Shown one piece after another: positions 10,428 through 19,115 of a stretch of DNA of 64,000 nt (the stretch's first letter is position 1; every line of letters starts with the position of its first letter). The notes beneath the pieces were generated by a model. That model saw only the letters and a program-made list of their open reading frames with translations. It was not told where the DNA came from and ran no database searches. Where the stretch lies: positions 401,001-465,000 of the forward strand of contig CAJNDS010002088.1 of the NCBI GenBank assembly GCA_905221605.1, given 5' to 3'. The stretch comes from Symbiodinium natans. Lineage: Eukaryota; Sar; Dinophyceae; Suessiales; Symbiodiniaceae. Both the position numbers and the translations under genes were made by a program.

Positions 10428-10493
10428 GATGATTTGAGAATTTCTGCCTTAGGTGAAGGCATCTCGGGAATCTCTGAAAGCCCCCCCCGGAAA

Positions 10494-10554
10494 CCCTAAA
10501 CCCTAAACCCTAAACCCTAAACCCCAAACCCCAAACCCTAAACCCTAAACCCAA
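10494..10554. repeat. Telomere-like CCCTAAA array
   Basis: About eight units, some CCCCAAA. It lies between the minus-strand coding segments at 10559 and 10427. Confidence 0.85.
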
Positions 10555-10558
10555 ACAC

Positions 10559-10614
10559 GAAGCCCTGAGGAACCCTGCCTCCCCAGCCAGCTTGCTGCTG
10601 CGGAGATTCTTTGC
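10559..10614 (-). CDS. Exon, unknown protein
   Basis: 56 bp between GGGCAACCCAG and TC|GTGTTT, encoding AKNLRSSKLAGEAGFLRA. The acceptor context TTTGCCTGxGTTGCCCTAAAC (on +) is repeated 27 bp upstream at about 10639-10659. Confidence 0.42.
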
Positions 10615-10830
10615 CTGGGTTGCCCTAAACTGTGAGGTTCTTTGCCTGAGTTGCCCTAAACCGTAAGCCCTAAATCTTAAACCCTCGAATTTAAGGGCCA
10701 TTGAACTTCATTGAACCCAACTGTAGAGGTATTTCGTGTATGTCGGCAAAGGGCATGGACTTGGGGCACATAGGGTTTTAATGCAAAGTTCCGAAACCCC
10801 AAAACCTAAACTTGAAGGCCCTAAGAAGAC

Positions 10831-10875
10831 CTAAACACAGGAGATCTGCGACAGCATAGGCCGGTTGACAGGGAC
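10831..10875 (-). CDS. Exon downstream of element-intron
   Basis: After the AG of the second CCCCAG copy the minus frame reads VPVNRPMLSQISCV and stops at a TAG formed in a TTTAGG motif; a GTGTTT donor lies just before. It continues the frame of 11002-11092 if the 126-bp insert is removed. Confidence 0.45.
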   Translation of the reverse strand, partial: VPVNRPMLSQISCV

Positions 10876-10886
10876 CTGGGGCTTCT

Positions 10887-10997
10887 CAGGGACTCCCATA
10901 TACCCCTTAAGTGAGGAGTATTCCTTACAATATATGAGGGGGTCCTTATGAGGTTTAAGGAATATTCTTTGATTAAGGAGTACTGGAGGCTCCGGGA
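10887..10997. mobile_element. Family D element with 15-bp target duplication
   Basis: Flanked by exact 15-bp direct repeats GGACCTGGGGCTTCT at 10872-10886 and 10998-11012. The inner ends are imperfect inverted repeats (GGGACTCCC...ATACCCCTTA against TTAAGGAGTACTGGAGGC). The repeat contains AGCCCCAG|GTCC on the minus strand, so both copies carry a splice-like CAG|GT. Confidence 0.8.
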
Positions 10998-11001
10998 GGA
11001 C

Positions 11002-11092
11002 CTGGGGCTTCTTCATCGTTTCAGGGCCAAACCAACTGAGATCCCGGCCGCAGCGCGTCATAGAGTTCTTGTGCCCTGCCAAGGCATCTGGC
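11002..11092 (-). CDS. Exon interrupted by a family D element
   Basis: 91 bp between CGGGCAG and CCCCAG|GTCC. The chosen frame reads GHKNSMTRCGRDLSWFGPET and ends KKPQ. Another frame (GRAQELYDALRPGSQLVW) is also open but stops before the donor. The chosen frame runs on through the element and beyond, and the insert is 126 bp (42 codons), so splicing it out keeps the frame. Confidence 0.5.
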
Positions 11093-11149
11093 CTGCCCGC
11101 GCGCCCTTAAGGGGTTTAGGGTTTGCAAGTAGAGGTAGAACAGATATAC

Positions 11150-11184
11150 CGTTCTGGAGAAGTTTGCCCGCAAACAGGTTGATG
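11150..11184 (-). CDS. Possible micro-exon
   Basis: 35 bp between GCCTTGAG and G|GTATAT, encoding INLFAGKLLQN. Confidence 0.35.
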
Positions 11185-11300
11185 CTCAAGGCTTAGTAGG
11201 AAAATCATGGTGCTATATACAAATGAATAGGTGCAGATTGTCGTCCGAGGGTGATCGTATCCCTATCAACGGGCTGGTTCCAGGTGGCCCATTCCTTCAC

Positions 11301-11466
11301 CAGCGAAGCCACCCACGCACCGCGAATACGTGAGGATCCCTGAGGTTGCAAATCCCAGCGGGTGGATATACGGCAAATAAGTTTCCAACGGGCTTTCCCT
11401 GAAGTGCTCCACCGATTATACCCATATCCCTCGCAAGCGGCACACTATTTGTCCAACGGGTTGCCC
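11301..11466 (-). CDS. Exon, Gly/Pro-rich segment of unknown protein
   Basis: 166 bp between CCACTCAAG and TG|GTGAAG, about 54 codons. It contains IIGGALQGKPVGNLFAVYPP and then RDPHVFAVRGWLR. On + the span shows a diverged internal repeat (CCAACGGGCTTTCCCTGAAG against CCAACGGGTTGCCCCTTGAG, about 77 bp apart). Confidence 0.5.
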
Positions 11467-11517
11467 CTTGAGTGGTCCAAGTCCTGTGACGCCCGCGCAA
11501 TGGCTAGGCGCCTGTGC

Positions 11518-11578
11518 ACCCTAAACCCTAAACCCTAAACCCTAAACTCTAAACCCTAAACCCTAAACCCTAAACCCT
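11518..11578. repeat. Telomere-like CCCTAAA array
   Basis: About eight CCCTAAA units, one CTCTAAA. Confidence 0.88.
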
Positions 11579-11609
11579 TGCTATAGTGCTCTCCTTCGAG
11601 CCCCGATCG

Positions 11610-11790
11610 CTGCAGCGGCTCACTCTCAAGCATGAACTGACATGACAGTGTGACTATACGTACACGACACGTCAGGGTTTTGCCAGAACCCTTCATCCAA
11701 TTAATATCCCAAATCACACCATCATCACATCTGCAGTATGCCTTATGCCAGTTCTCAACATCGTCGTCCAGGACATAGATGTTCCGTTCC
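11610..11790 (-). CDS. Coding-like segment, unknown protein
   Basis: The minus frame reads NIYVLDDDVENWHKAYCRCD, then a run including GVIWDINWMKGSGK and ending FMLES, about 58 codons between TGA codons. The plus strand is also open (VLNIVVQDIDVPFPSL). Splice edges are not resolved. Confidence 0.35.
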
Positions 11791-11805
11791 CATCACTGGC
11801 ATCAC

Positions 11806-11948
11806 CGAATATTCCCTGTATCCCATGTCCGCGTCCAGGAAGAAGATGCTCGGTCATTATACCACATCGTCATCGAGCCATCGTCTCTACCTCCCATGGC
11901 AAAACCCGAAATCATGTTACAGCGATCGTGCAAACAGCTTCCTGCTAC
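11806..11948 (-). CDS. Exon, unknown protein
   Basis: 143 bp between CATGCTCAG and CG|GTGATG, 47 codons. It includes GFAMGGRDDGSMTMWYNDRA and SSWTRTWDTGNI. The Gly/Trp/Asp pattern suggests a beta-rich extracellular-type domain, but I cannot name it. Confidence 0.48.
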
Positions 11949-11969
11949 CTGAGCATGATGCGCCAAACA

Positions 11970-12026
11970 GGGTTTAGGGTTTAGGGTTTAGGGTAGGGTT
12001 TAGGGTTTAGTATTTAGGGTTTAGGG
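11970..12026. repeat. Telomere-like TTTAGGG array
   Basis: About seven units in TTTAGGG orientation on +. Confidence 0.88.
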
Positions 12027-12101
12027 CTCACCCTGAACCCTAGAAACCCTTGAGCCCCAGAACCCCTAATCCCTTCCCCCTGATATTAAACGGACGGTCC
12101 G

Positions 12102-12147
<46 letters not shown>
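12102..12147. repeat. Poly-C tract, about 46 bases
   Basis: The longest homopolymer in the window. It is poly-G on the minus strand, so it is not a polypyrimidine tract for minus-strand splicing. Confidence 0.9.
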
Positions 12148-12670
12148 TTTAAAAATTCGAAATGTGTTTTCATCATTAGGGGGGTGTTCTTATCGAAATG
12201 TCGCAATATTAGACTTCAGGGTTACTCAAGTAACGAAAAGGCTGGATTCTAAACCCTAAACCCTTAACCCTAAGCCCTCAACCCTTAACCCTAGACCCCC
12301 AACCCTAATTAAACCTCGGAGGGTTTTTTGTTCGTGTTGAGAGGTTGATTGGAGGCCTGAACCACCCCCCCAATTCGGAATAGGGTTTAAAAGGCGGGGT
12401 CGGTTTCGGCAGGATTTTCCGGAAAGTATTTTTATTGTTAGGGGGGTCTGTAATAAAAAGGGGGAAGGGATTAAACCTCAAAGCACGCCAATCAAGAGCC
12501 TCGGCTGCACCTAAGAACCCTCCCAGCAAACCATCGAGCCCGAAACCCTAAAACCATCCATCCCAACAGAACAAACCCTGAACCCCCTAAACCCTATACT
12601 CTAAACCCCAAAGCCTAAACCCTCAAGCCCTGACCCCTAAAGCCCTAAACCGGCTGAACCCTGAATCTTG

Positions 12671-12782
12671 GTCGCCTAGTAACCATATTATAATAAGGGT
12701 ACGCCTTTTTGGGGTTGATTGCTTCATAAGGGAACCTTGAACCCCAAGAAAAGGAAAAGGGTACCACTGGGCCTCACTGGGC
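12671..12782. mobile_element. Family C element, worn
   Basis: GTCGCCTAGTAACCATATTA...AATAAGGGTACGCC, a CTTTTTGGGGTTG centre and GGGTACCACTGGGC match the family C copies at 28208 and 56078. Confidence 0.6.
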
Positions 12783-13254
12783 TCCCAGGAACACTCGGGG
12801 TTTAGGGTTCAGGGTTCAGGCTTCACGGTTTGACTTTTAGCTACCTACTTTAAGACATGAGCACAACCCTTTGCCGATGACACCCCCAATTTGTGATCTC
12901 CTGCAAAGTGTGATGTTCGAAACATACCCAACATGCCTTACAGTGAGCCCTACACCCAGCAAGAGTTCAGATGGTAGGGCATCTGGGTGATCCCCTCGTA
13001 GGGTTCAGGGTTTGAGGGCTTTTGGGCTTTTGGGGGGTTTTAGGGTTCAGGGTCTAGGGGTTAAAGTTTAAGGTTCAGGAGCCCAGCGACGCCAATACAC
13101 CTTAAGTAAGGCCTCTGCCACAATTCCTGCTCAATAGGGGGTGCAACCTTCAATTGGGGTCTCTGCGTCAAGGCTTAGGGCTTTCAGAATTTGCTTGCGC
13201 CCCCCCAAACATTGAAGAGCTGTCCTTGGAACACGTGAATAGTTACTTTTTCAC
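12783..13254. other. No confident gene
   Basis: Degenerate telomere-like repeats. The 12860-13000 segment is open on both strands without clear splice sites. Confidence 0.4.
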
Positions 13255-13406
13255 CAAGCCCGAACAAATTTCGCAAACAAGCTATGCATGCCCGTTTGGG
13301 GTTCTACAGTTTGGACCCCAGCCATGGGATTCTCCAGGGCGAAGTCAACAGACCCAAGCAGCCCGCCTGAGCCGCGCGCGCGTGATTCCTGGAAGGCTCG
13401 CACCAT
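13255..13406 (-). CDS. Exon, possibly a first exon
   Basis: 152 bp ending G|GTGAAA. It starts either at ATG 13406 or after ACCCAG just upstream. The reading includes VRAFQESRARGSGGLLGSVD and MHSLFAKFVRA. Directly upstream is a telomere array (13410-13456), then the possible stop of another exon at 13470. The plus strand is open across this span too. Confidence 0.45.
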
Positions 13407-13409
13407 GCT

Positions 13410-13456
13410 GGGTTTAGGGTTTAGGGTTTAGGGTTTAGGGTTTAGGGTTTAGGGTG
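13410..13456. repeat. Telomere-like TTTAGGG array
   Basis: Six to seven perfect units between two minus-strand coding segments. Confidence 0.9.
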
Positions 13457-13469
13457 CTCATGTCATCAG

Positions 13470-13521
13470 CTAAGCTCCGAGCAGGGCCGCAGTCAGGATG
13501 TCCCGCGTGTTCTGCAGCAGC
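13470..13521 (-). CDS. Exon, possible C-terminus
   Basis: 52 bp from acceptor CTCCTGGCAG. It reads LLQNTRDILTAALLGA, an amphipathic helix, to a TAG stop at 13470-13472. No GT donor is available, so this may be a terminal exon. Confidence 0.48.
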
Positions 13522-13541
13522 CTGCCAGGAGCGCCAGGAGA

Positions 13542-13635
13542 GGGGTTTAGGGTTTAGGGCTGAGAAGCCCTAAACCCTAAACCCTAAACCCTAAACCCTA
13601 AACCCTAAACCCTAAACCCTAAACCCTAAACCCTA
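13542..13635. repeat. Head-to-head telomere-like arrays
   Basis: TTTAGGG x2-3 at 13542-13560, then after 7 bp CCCTAAA x10 at 13568-13635. The opposed orientation makes a potential hairpin. Confidence 0.9.
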
Positions 13636-13765
13636 GTCTAGAGGAGAATTGAGCTTGGGGTCCGAGGAGTGGGAGAGCCGCGGCGCCTTGAGGAGGCATC
13701 TGCAATTGCAGTCGAGCCTCGCGCGGGCCCAAGGGGTACCCAGGGAGCCAGAGAGTCCTAAACTA

Positions 13766-13960
13766 TAGGGTTTAGGGTTTAGGGTTTGGGGTTTAGGGCT
13801 GTCCTAAACTAGGGTTTAGGGTTTAGGGTTTAGGGCTTGGGGTCTAGGGTCCTAAACTAGGGTTCAGGGTTTAGGAGCTTAGGGGTTAGGGTTGAGGGCT
13901 TAGGGTAAGGGGTTTAGGGCTTGGGTGCAGGGTGTAGGGTTTGTAGGGTCACTAAGGAGT
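13766..13960. repeat. Degenerate TTTAGGG arrays
   Basis: Four short TTTAGGG clusters separated by a repeated CCTAAACTA-type junction (about 13758, 13803, 13851), suggesting duplication of a small telomeric block. Confidence 0.75.
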
Positions 13961-14084
13961 AAAGGGGTTTAGAGTTGAGGGTTTATAGGGCAATTAAGGA
14001 GTATACCTTGGTTCAGAGTAAGGATTTTGATATTGTTCAATGTGGTGTTCCTTAATTAAGGGTGTTGGGCTCTTTGGGCAAAGT

Positions 14085-14168
14085 GTCCAATGCCGATCGA
14101 GAACCAGGAGCGGGAAAAGGTGCGAAGGCCTGCGTAGCAGGCGTTGCGAATGTCCCACATGACGATTC
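14085..14168 (-). CDS. Exon, unknown protein, 3' edge unresolved
   Basis: Acceptor CCTTGCCAG opens two plausible frames: one with IVMWDIRNACYAGLRTFSRS, the other with ESSCGTFATPATQAFAPFPA. Only the second joins in phase 0 to the exon at 14343-14437. The family A element at 14189-14302 lies in that intron. Confidence 0.45.
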
Positions 14169-14188
14169 CTGGCAAGGCCACCCTACAG

Positions 14189-14302
14189 TACCTGGAGGTT
14201 CATGGGTACTTATAAGTAGGGAGATGAGTACCCTAAGAAGGGTTATAGGTATAGCTACCATACTTATAACCCTGCTTATAACTACCCATGAACCTCCAAG
14301 CA
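14189..14302. mobile_element. Family A inverted-repeat element, intact
   Basis: TACCTGGAGGTTCATGGGTA and CTACCCATGAACCTCCAAGCA ends. Nested TATAAGTAGGG/CCTGCTTATA repeats. 114 bp, inside the 14342-14169 intron. Confidence 0.82.
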
Positions 14303-14342
14303 AGCAACCTCAAACCTCAACCCTTAACCCAGCATCAAGCAC

Positions 14343-14437
14343 TTGCAACATGCTGGGCTTGGACATGTCTCTGCGATCCGAGGCCCCTGTAAGCTCTAAA
14401 GCACAAACCCGCCACACAAAAGAGGTCTGTGCATCAG
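14343..14437 (-). CDS. Exon, unknown protein
   Basis: 95 bp between AAAGCCAG and CAA|GTGCTT, 31 codons. It includes DAQTSFVWRVCALELTGASD. Confidence 0.5.
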
Positions 14438-14468
14438 CTGGCTTTGATGCAACTTGAAGAAGTAGGAC

Positions 14469-14489
14469 CCCCCCCCCCCCCCCCCCCCC
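14469..14489. repeat. Poly-C tract
   Basis: 21 C on +, interior of a minus-strand intron, purine on the coding strand. Confidence 0.9.
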
Positions 14490-14596
14490 GTCAAAAAAAA
14501 CATCCCTCATGTGAACAACAAACCCCCGCAAAGGATCGTGAGCACCCTGCTAACCCTAAAGCTGTGAACCCCGAGCCCAACTACGCAGCCCTTAAC

Positions 14597-14697
14597 GCGC
14601 TCTTCGGCCCGAATAGAGTAAACAGGCTGGGTCAGCTCCAGCGACGTCGGGTGGCTCCAGGTGTTCTGGAAAGACATCGCCGAAGGAATACGACGAT
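14597..14697 (-). CDS. Exon, unknown protein
   Basis: 101 bp between TTTACTGGCAG and CGC|GTTAAG, 33 codons. It includes SAMSFQNTWSHPTSLELTQP then VYSIRAEER. The sequence is strongly protein-like with good splice sites. Confidence 0.52.
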
Positions 14698-15157
14698 CTG
14701 CCAGTAAACGGCGAGGGTCTTCAAAAACCAGGACTCCCCTGCTTAGGAATGTACACTTAGACTACATTATCTAAGAAAAACCTAACCTAGGGGTACAGGG
14801 ATCTCCGGATACCCTCAGCTACGCAAAAACCCTCAACCCTAAACCCTAACCCCCACTAAGGCCTTGTTAAGGCTCACTGGCGGAGCTTTGTGCGCGACAA
14901 CATCCAAACCAAATTATCGGAGAAGTGGCTTAGGCTTTAGGATTACACGATCTTAGAGTTTAGGGTCGAGGGTACCACGAGCATCACGAGCATCGGCCGC
15001 AACGAAGCCGCAGAGTACGCGTTTGGACTTGAGCTTCGGGTTCAAGGCCTAGCTAGGGTCCATGATCAGGGATGACAGCTGCCAAAAATCGTACACCCCA
15101 AACCCTAAACCCTAAACACTAAACCCTACACCCACACGCTAAACCTCTGCTACTAAC

Positions 15158-15233
15158 AAGATTCCGGCGCGCCCGCAGCCGCGAAGCGCCAGCGCAAAAC
15201 TTTGCCATGGCCTCGGCTTGCAAGAATCGCCTC
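15158..15233 (-). CDS. Exon, unknown protein
   Basis: 76 bp between GCCCCCACAG and TT|GTTAGT, encoding EAILASRGHGKVLRWRFAAA. Just upstream a frame TARDIKDLKSGRQ ends CAA|GTTGTAGG at 15261. If both are exons, the intron between is only 27 bp. Confidence 0.42.
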
Positions 15234-15305
15234 CTGTGGGGGCTAAGAGCTCCCTACAACTTGACGCCCGCTCTTAAGGTCCTTGATGTCACGGGCGGTT
15301 TTGAA

Positions 15306-16459
15306 CCACGGAAGGTAAAGAAAACACCATTCATGTATGGGCTCACGGTTCGAGGTTTCAGGCTCAGACCATCTCAAGAGAGACCCAAGAATGTCGCAAA
15401 AGGGTGTTCAGAGTTTAGGAATATTTTTACCCCACAGACCCAAAAACCCTGAACGATAAACCTTAAGCCATAAAGACCATCTTCAACAACCCACTGCAAG
15501 CGATCAGTCTTCATCTCTGCAACTCCAAAACCCAGAAACCCCCAAGCCCGACCCACGGGCCTAAACCCTCAACCCTAAGCCACAAGGGCTCCGACTTCTG
15601 TCAAGTGAAGGAAGCAAAAGAATGAAAGAGCCTGGCCAAGATTTGGGGGAGCTGGAGGGGAAACACTGGAGCCCTACAGGGCGTATGCACCCCTCCACCC
15701 CGAAGCCCTAAAATCCCTGAACCCTAAATGAGGGATCCTCGTGCTTTGGGGCTTCCTGGTGCTTTGGATGGACTTTTGGCTTAGGGGTTAGGGCTTAGGG
15801 ATTTGGGTGTGTTTTTGGGATGGGTGGCCGGGTGCCAGGAGATGACGGCAAAAAGCCCTTGAGATCACGCTTGTGCTCTTGAGCTTGTGGGAGGTTTTAG
15901 AGGGCGTTCAACTCCGAGACCCTGAGCCCCGAGGCAGCGCAACCGAACTCTTGCTAGGGTACGTTTCCTTTCTACTGCGTAGCATGATTTAAGAGCCAGA
16001 ACTCAAACAGCGCCGCCGACTAGAGGAAGTACCTTGATGAGAACCACTACCTTGCAGGGTTCAGGGTTCGACTATGTCACGGTGTTGCAACCATTCTATA
16101 AAGTTTGTACCTTCATTTTGATAAGGGCCCCCCACCCCCCACCCCCCCCCCCAACCAAGCCAAAAAAGAAAACACTACTCACTACACCATTCAGGCCCTA
16201 AACTCTAAACCATAAGCCCTATATAAATCCAAAACCTATGGGGAAAGGACCCGGAATTCCGCATGTCTCCCTCGAAGACATGCCAACACGGCCGCAGCAA
16301 GGGCGAAGGTTATGTACAGCCCTGCCGTGTTTGGCAGGATGCCTGAGGGGCGAAGAGGATTCCGGACATGTGGGACTTGTTGGTTGAGGTTGTCAGGGGG
16401 AAAGGTTTACGCTCTTTGGGCTTTACTTGGGGGGAGGGGGGGGGGGTTGGGCTTTGTGG
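15306..16459. other. No confident gene
   Basis: Scattered degenerate telomere motifs, a C-rich patch at 16127-16153 and mixed open segments without paired splice sites. Confidence 0.4.
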
Positions 16460-16735
16460 TATCCAAGCAAGTCCGAAGCCGATCCCGGCTGGACAGGGAG
16501 GCAGTGAAGATTCTGCGCCAAGGGGCGATGGCTTCAGCAAAGGCAGCAGGCGAAATACGGGTTCCAAGCAAGTTGAAGGCTAACCGACTCAGCACCATAC
16601 GGGAATTCAGGGTGTGTGGTTTCTTGTCGCAGGCCTCAGTTTTGTGAGTTCTATTGTCTATGGGGGTTGGCGAACGCTGGGAAAATTCCATTGGCTGGAG
16701 TGGGGGGGGGGAGAGGAATTGGGCAGCCTTAAACC
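16460..16735 (-). CDS. Long exon or coding segment
   Basis: After acceptor TATAATTACAG the minus frame is open for about 90 codons. It includes SRMVLSRLAFNLLGTRISPA, then AAFAEAIAPWRRIFTASLSS and DRLRTCLDTTKP. The upstream part is Pro/Ser-rich. The family B element at 16749-16850 fills the sequence just before this acceptor. Confidence 0.48.
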
Positions 16736-16748
16736 CTGTAATTATAGG

Positions 16749-16850
16749 TTGGGATGCTCCCCCTTATACAAACAGTCCTTAATAGGGATTATAGCACCCC
16801 CCTGTTCTAATCACTATGACAGGACTGTCAGTATAAGGGGAACATCCCAA
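16749..16850. mobile_element. Family B inverted-repeat element, intact
   Basis: TTGGGATGCTCCCCCTTATA and the complement TATAAGGGGAACATCCCAA at the ends, with internal ACAGTCCTTAATAGGG/AGGACTGTC. 102 bp. It lies between coding segments 16854-16942 and 16460-16735. Confidence 0.85.
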
Positions 16851-16853
16851 TGT

Positions 16854-16942
16854 CTAGGCTTCGCCTCTGTCTGCAACTGCTTTTGGCTTCCAGTGGATGT
16901 CGAAGTTGTCGTTCACGCAGTAGTCCCAGGCAGGCTCGGAGC
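16854..16942 (-). CDS. Exon, unknown protein, possible C-terminus
   Basis: 89 bp from acceptor ATGTGCCAG to a TAG at 16854-16856. It includes PAWDYCVNDNFDIHWKPKAV. Either a final exon, or it splices at GCA|GTTGCA before the stop into the segment at 16735. Confidence 0.52.
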
Positions 16943-17279
16943 CTGGCACATGTTGGAGCTTCGGGGGCCCTAAGCCCCAAGCTCTAAGCCCTAGCCCTAG
17001 TCCCAAAGCTCTAAACCCCAAAAGAAAGCCCAGTTCAGGAATGCTCCATTTCGACCACATAGGGATTTTTGATGATTTCTGGATTGAAGGCCAAACCTAA
17101 ATTTATAAACCCCACATTTGCCGTTTACAGCCCATTTTCTTATAAACCGTAATCAGCCCTGACCTTTCCCAAAGGGCTCCTTCAGGCTAGAGTAGGGAAA
17201 AGCAGCTTAACTTTTGTGTTTGTACAGGAGTTGTAGTACACCAAAAAAGTCAAAAGTCGCCTACTCAGCTCCTGCATCC

Positions 17280-17398
17280 TGAACCCTGAACCCTAAACCC
17301 TAAACCCTAAACCCTGAAGCCTGAAGCCCTGAAGCCCTGAAGCCCTGAAGCCCTGAAGCCCTGAAGCCCTGAAGCCCTGAAACCCTGAAACCCTGAAC
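17280..17398. repeat. Telomere-like array grading into CCCTGAAG 8-mers
   Basis: CCCTAAA x3-4, then about seven consecutive CCCTGAAG units, then CCCTGAAA. This is an 8-base variant derived from the heptamer. Confidence 0.9.
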
Positions 17399-17486
17399 CA
17401 CACTCAGATAAGCAAGCAGGGAGAGCCCCAGAAGTCGCGGGCAGACAAAGGGCAGGACTGTGGCTCTACCTGGCCGTGGAGGATGG

Positions 17487-17631
17487 TTAGGGTTTAGGGT
17501 TTAGGGTTTAGGGTTTAGGGTTCAGGGTTTAGGGTTTAGGGTTTAGGGTTTAGGGTTTAGGGTTTAGGGTTTAGGGTTTAGGGTTCAGGGTTCAGGGTTC
17601 AGGGTGTGGGGTTTAGGGTTTAGGGTTTATG
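17487..17631. repeat. Long TTTAGGG array
   Basis: About 19 units, mostly perfect, with a few TTCAGGG variants. Confidence 0.92.
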
Positions 17632-18009
17632 GGTTTTTAAGGCTTAAGGCGGTCCAATTTCGAATGCTTTTTGAGTTTCCAGCCGATACAGTCGCACTAT
17701 AGTTGATATAGTCGTGGAGCTTGGGGCTTAGGGGTTTAAGATAGTTTAAGGCGTCGACGCTCCTGGACTCCTAGACGGTTGATTTCAAGTGTGAAGGGTT
17801 TTGTGTTGTGTTTAGGACTCCTGGCTTGCTGCCTGCCTTGGAGGTCGCAGAAAGGCCCAGCCCGAGACATCGCAATTCGACGTGGGGTCTAAGGTTTTGG
17901 GTTTAGAGCTCACGCTGTGGCGTTAACCCTGCATGAAGCCTACTATGCCAGCGCAGACCCCATGCAAGACCTCCCCTCGCACATCGCAAGTGCCACTATG
18001 TGTCACTGA

Positions 18010-18318
18010 GGTTCAAGTGCTGCACCTTGCAAGGAACATGTCATGTCCACGGGTGTGGCCGGAGCATCTCGCGAATCTGCGCGGAGCGTGCGCCCGGGAA
18101 TGTGGCGGGCACGGTCCAAGGCAGGACTGAGGTGAGCACTCGATTTTGGAACAGAAATCAAAGAACCAGGACATCCGCAATTTGGTGACACCAAGGGATT
18201 CATGCGCAAAAACGTGGGGGAGAGACTGTTGCTGGAGCACAGCTCACGAAATGCACAGGGAACTTCGGTGAGACCGCACATGCGGCAAGGCACAGAAAAC
18301 ACAAACCCAGCAACGCCT
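18010..18318 (-). CDS. Coding segment, unknown protein
   Basis: About 100 consecutive open minus-strand codons. It includes GLTEVPCAFRELCSSNSLSP, then ALDRARHIPGRTLRADSRDA. Its 5' part runs into the family G element at 18318-18425. Internal splicing is possible. Cys- and Pro-containing, no motif recognised. Confidence 0.42.
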
Positions 18319-18425
18319 ACTATAGGGGTCGGAATAATTTCCACTAATGGAATTCCATTGTGGTCACGATATAGTTATACTATACGAAGCCCAAAACCCT
18401 ACTCTAATTATTCAGGCCCCTATCC
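18318..18425. mobile_element. Family G element, reverse orientation
   Basis: CTATAGGGGTCGGAATAATT and AATTATTCAGGCCCCTATCC are inverted-repeat ends. The centre is TATAGTTATACTATA. Confidence 0.65.
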
Positions 18426-18429
18426 TATG

Positions 18430-18560
18430 CGAGGGCCTGCCTTCGACCGAGAGAAAAACCCACGCTACGCCTGGGCGAAAGTTGTGAGCAGCGACCAATA
18501 CCTCTTTGACTCCTCTTTGACTCTGAACGCAAGAACCCCTGCCTTGGGGAATAAGCCGTG
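18430..18560 (-). CDS. Possible exon, unknown protein
   Basis: Open minus frame including SQRGVKEVLVAAHNFRPGVA and WVFLSVEGRPSH. Edges unresolved. Confidence 0.38.
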
Positions 18561-18749
18561 TACAGCCACTAAAAACCTCAAGCTCAAAACCTACAGAAGC
18601 CACCCCGCCTCACTTTGGGGTTCCTACGAGAAGCTCGAAAGATGTCGGTTGTAGTCTAGCTTGAACTCCCCTAAGCCGCGAAGCCCTAAACCTTCAAACC
18701 CCACAACCCTGAACCCTCAAACCCCAAACCCCTCTATTGCGTACCAGAC

Positions 18750-18870
18750 CATGGTCCTTTTGCTGTTTTCTCTTCTGGCCTTAGTGGGAGTTGCTGGCCC
18801 GGCCTCGCACCAATCGTAGGCTTCAGTGTTGGCCTTGCAGCCATACCACTCCTTCGTGAGGTTTCGCGAG
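18750..18870 (-). CDS. Exon, unknown protein
   Basis: 121 bp between AAACCGCAG and ATG|GTCTGG, 40 codons. It includes NLTKEWYGCKANTEAYDWCE and a Lys/Arg-rich end. The preceding intron (18944-18871, 74 bp) is made largely of degenerate TTTAGGG repeats on the coding strand. Confidence 0.52.
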
Positions 18871-18944
18871 CTGCGGTTTAGGGTGCATTTTTTTTCTAAC
18901 CCTAAACCCCGAAACCCTGAAACCCCGAAGCCCTGGACCCGAAC

Positions 18945-18995
18945 CTTGGCCGACAGCTTGAAACCAGTCTCAGCATGCTCTTCTACAAGATCCTT
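18945..18995 (-). CDS. Exon, unknown protein
   Basis: 51 bp, 17 codons in frame 0, between GGACTTCAAG and AAG|GTTCGG. It encodes KDLVEEHAETGFKLSAK. The phase does not match the 1-base start of 18870, so a splice site here is misplaced or GC-type. Confidence 0.45.
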
Positions 18996-19096
18996 CTTGA
19001 AGTCCAATCAGAGGGACACTTCGAAGAGAACCCCAAAATCCTGAGGGTTTGGGGCCTATCATGGGTTCCCCTACTACCCCCCTCTATACTACCACC

Positions 19097-19115
19097 CCCC
19101 CCCCCCCCCCCCCCC
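19097..19115. repeat. Poly-C tract
   Basis: About 19 C flanked by imperfect inverted repeats GGGTTCCCCTA / AGGGGAACCC at 19062 and 19126. Confidence 0.8.

Noticed and set aside
9727-10437. Plus-strand open frame of 236 codons
   Set aside because: It runs through C/G homopolymers and degenerate telomere repeats, and its best part is antisense to the minus-strand coding segment at 10245-10427.
18882-18895. Trans-spliced leader sequence
   Set aside because: I looked for a dinoflagellate-type spliced leader (a TAGCCATTTTGGCTC-like string) and found only partial matches such as GGAGCCATTTTTTG near 44090, too weak to call.
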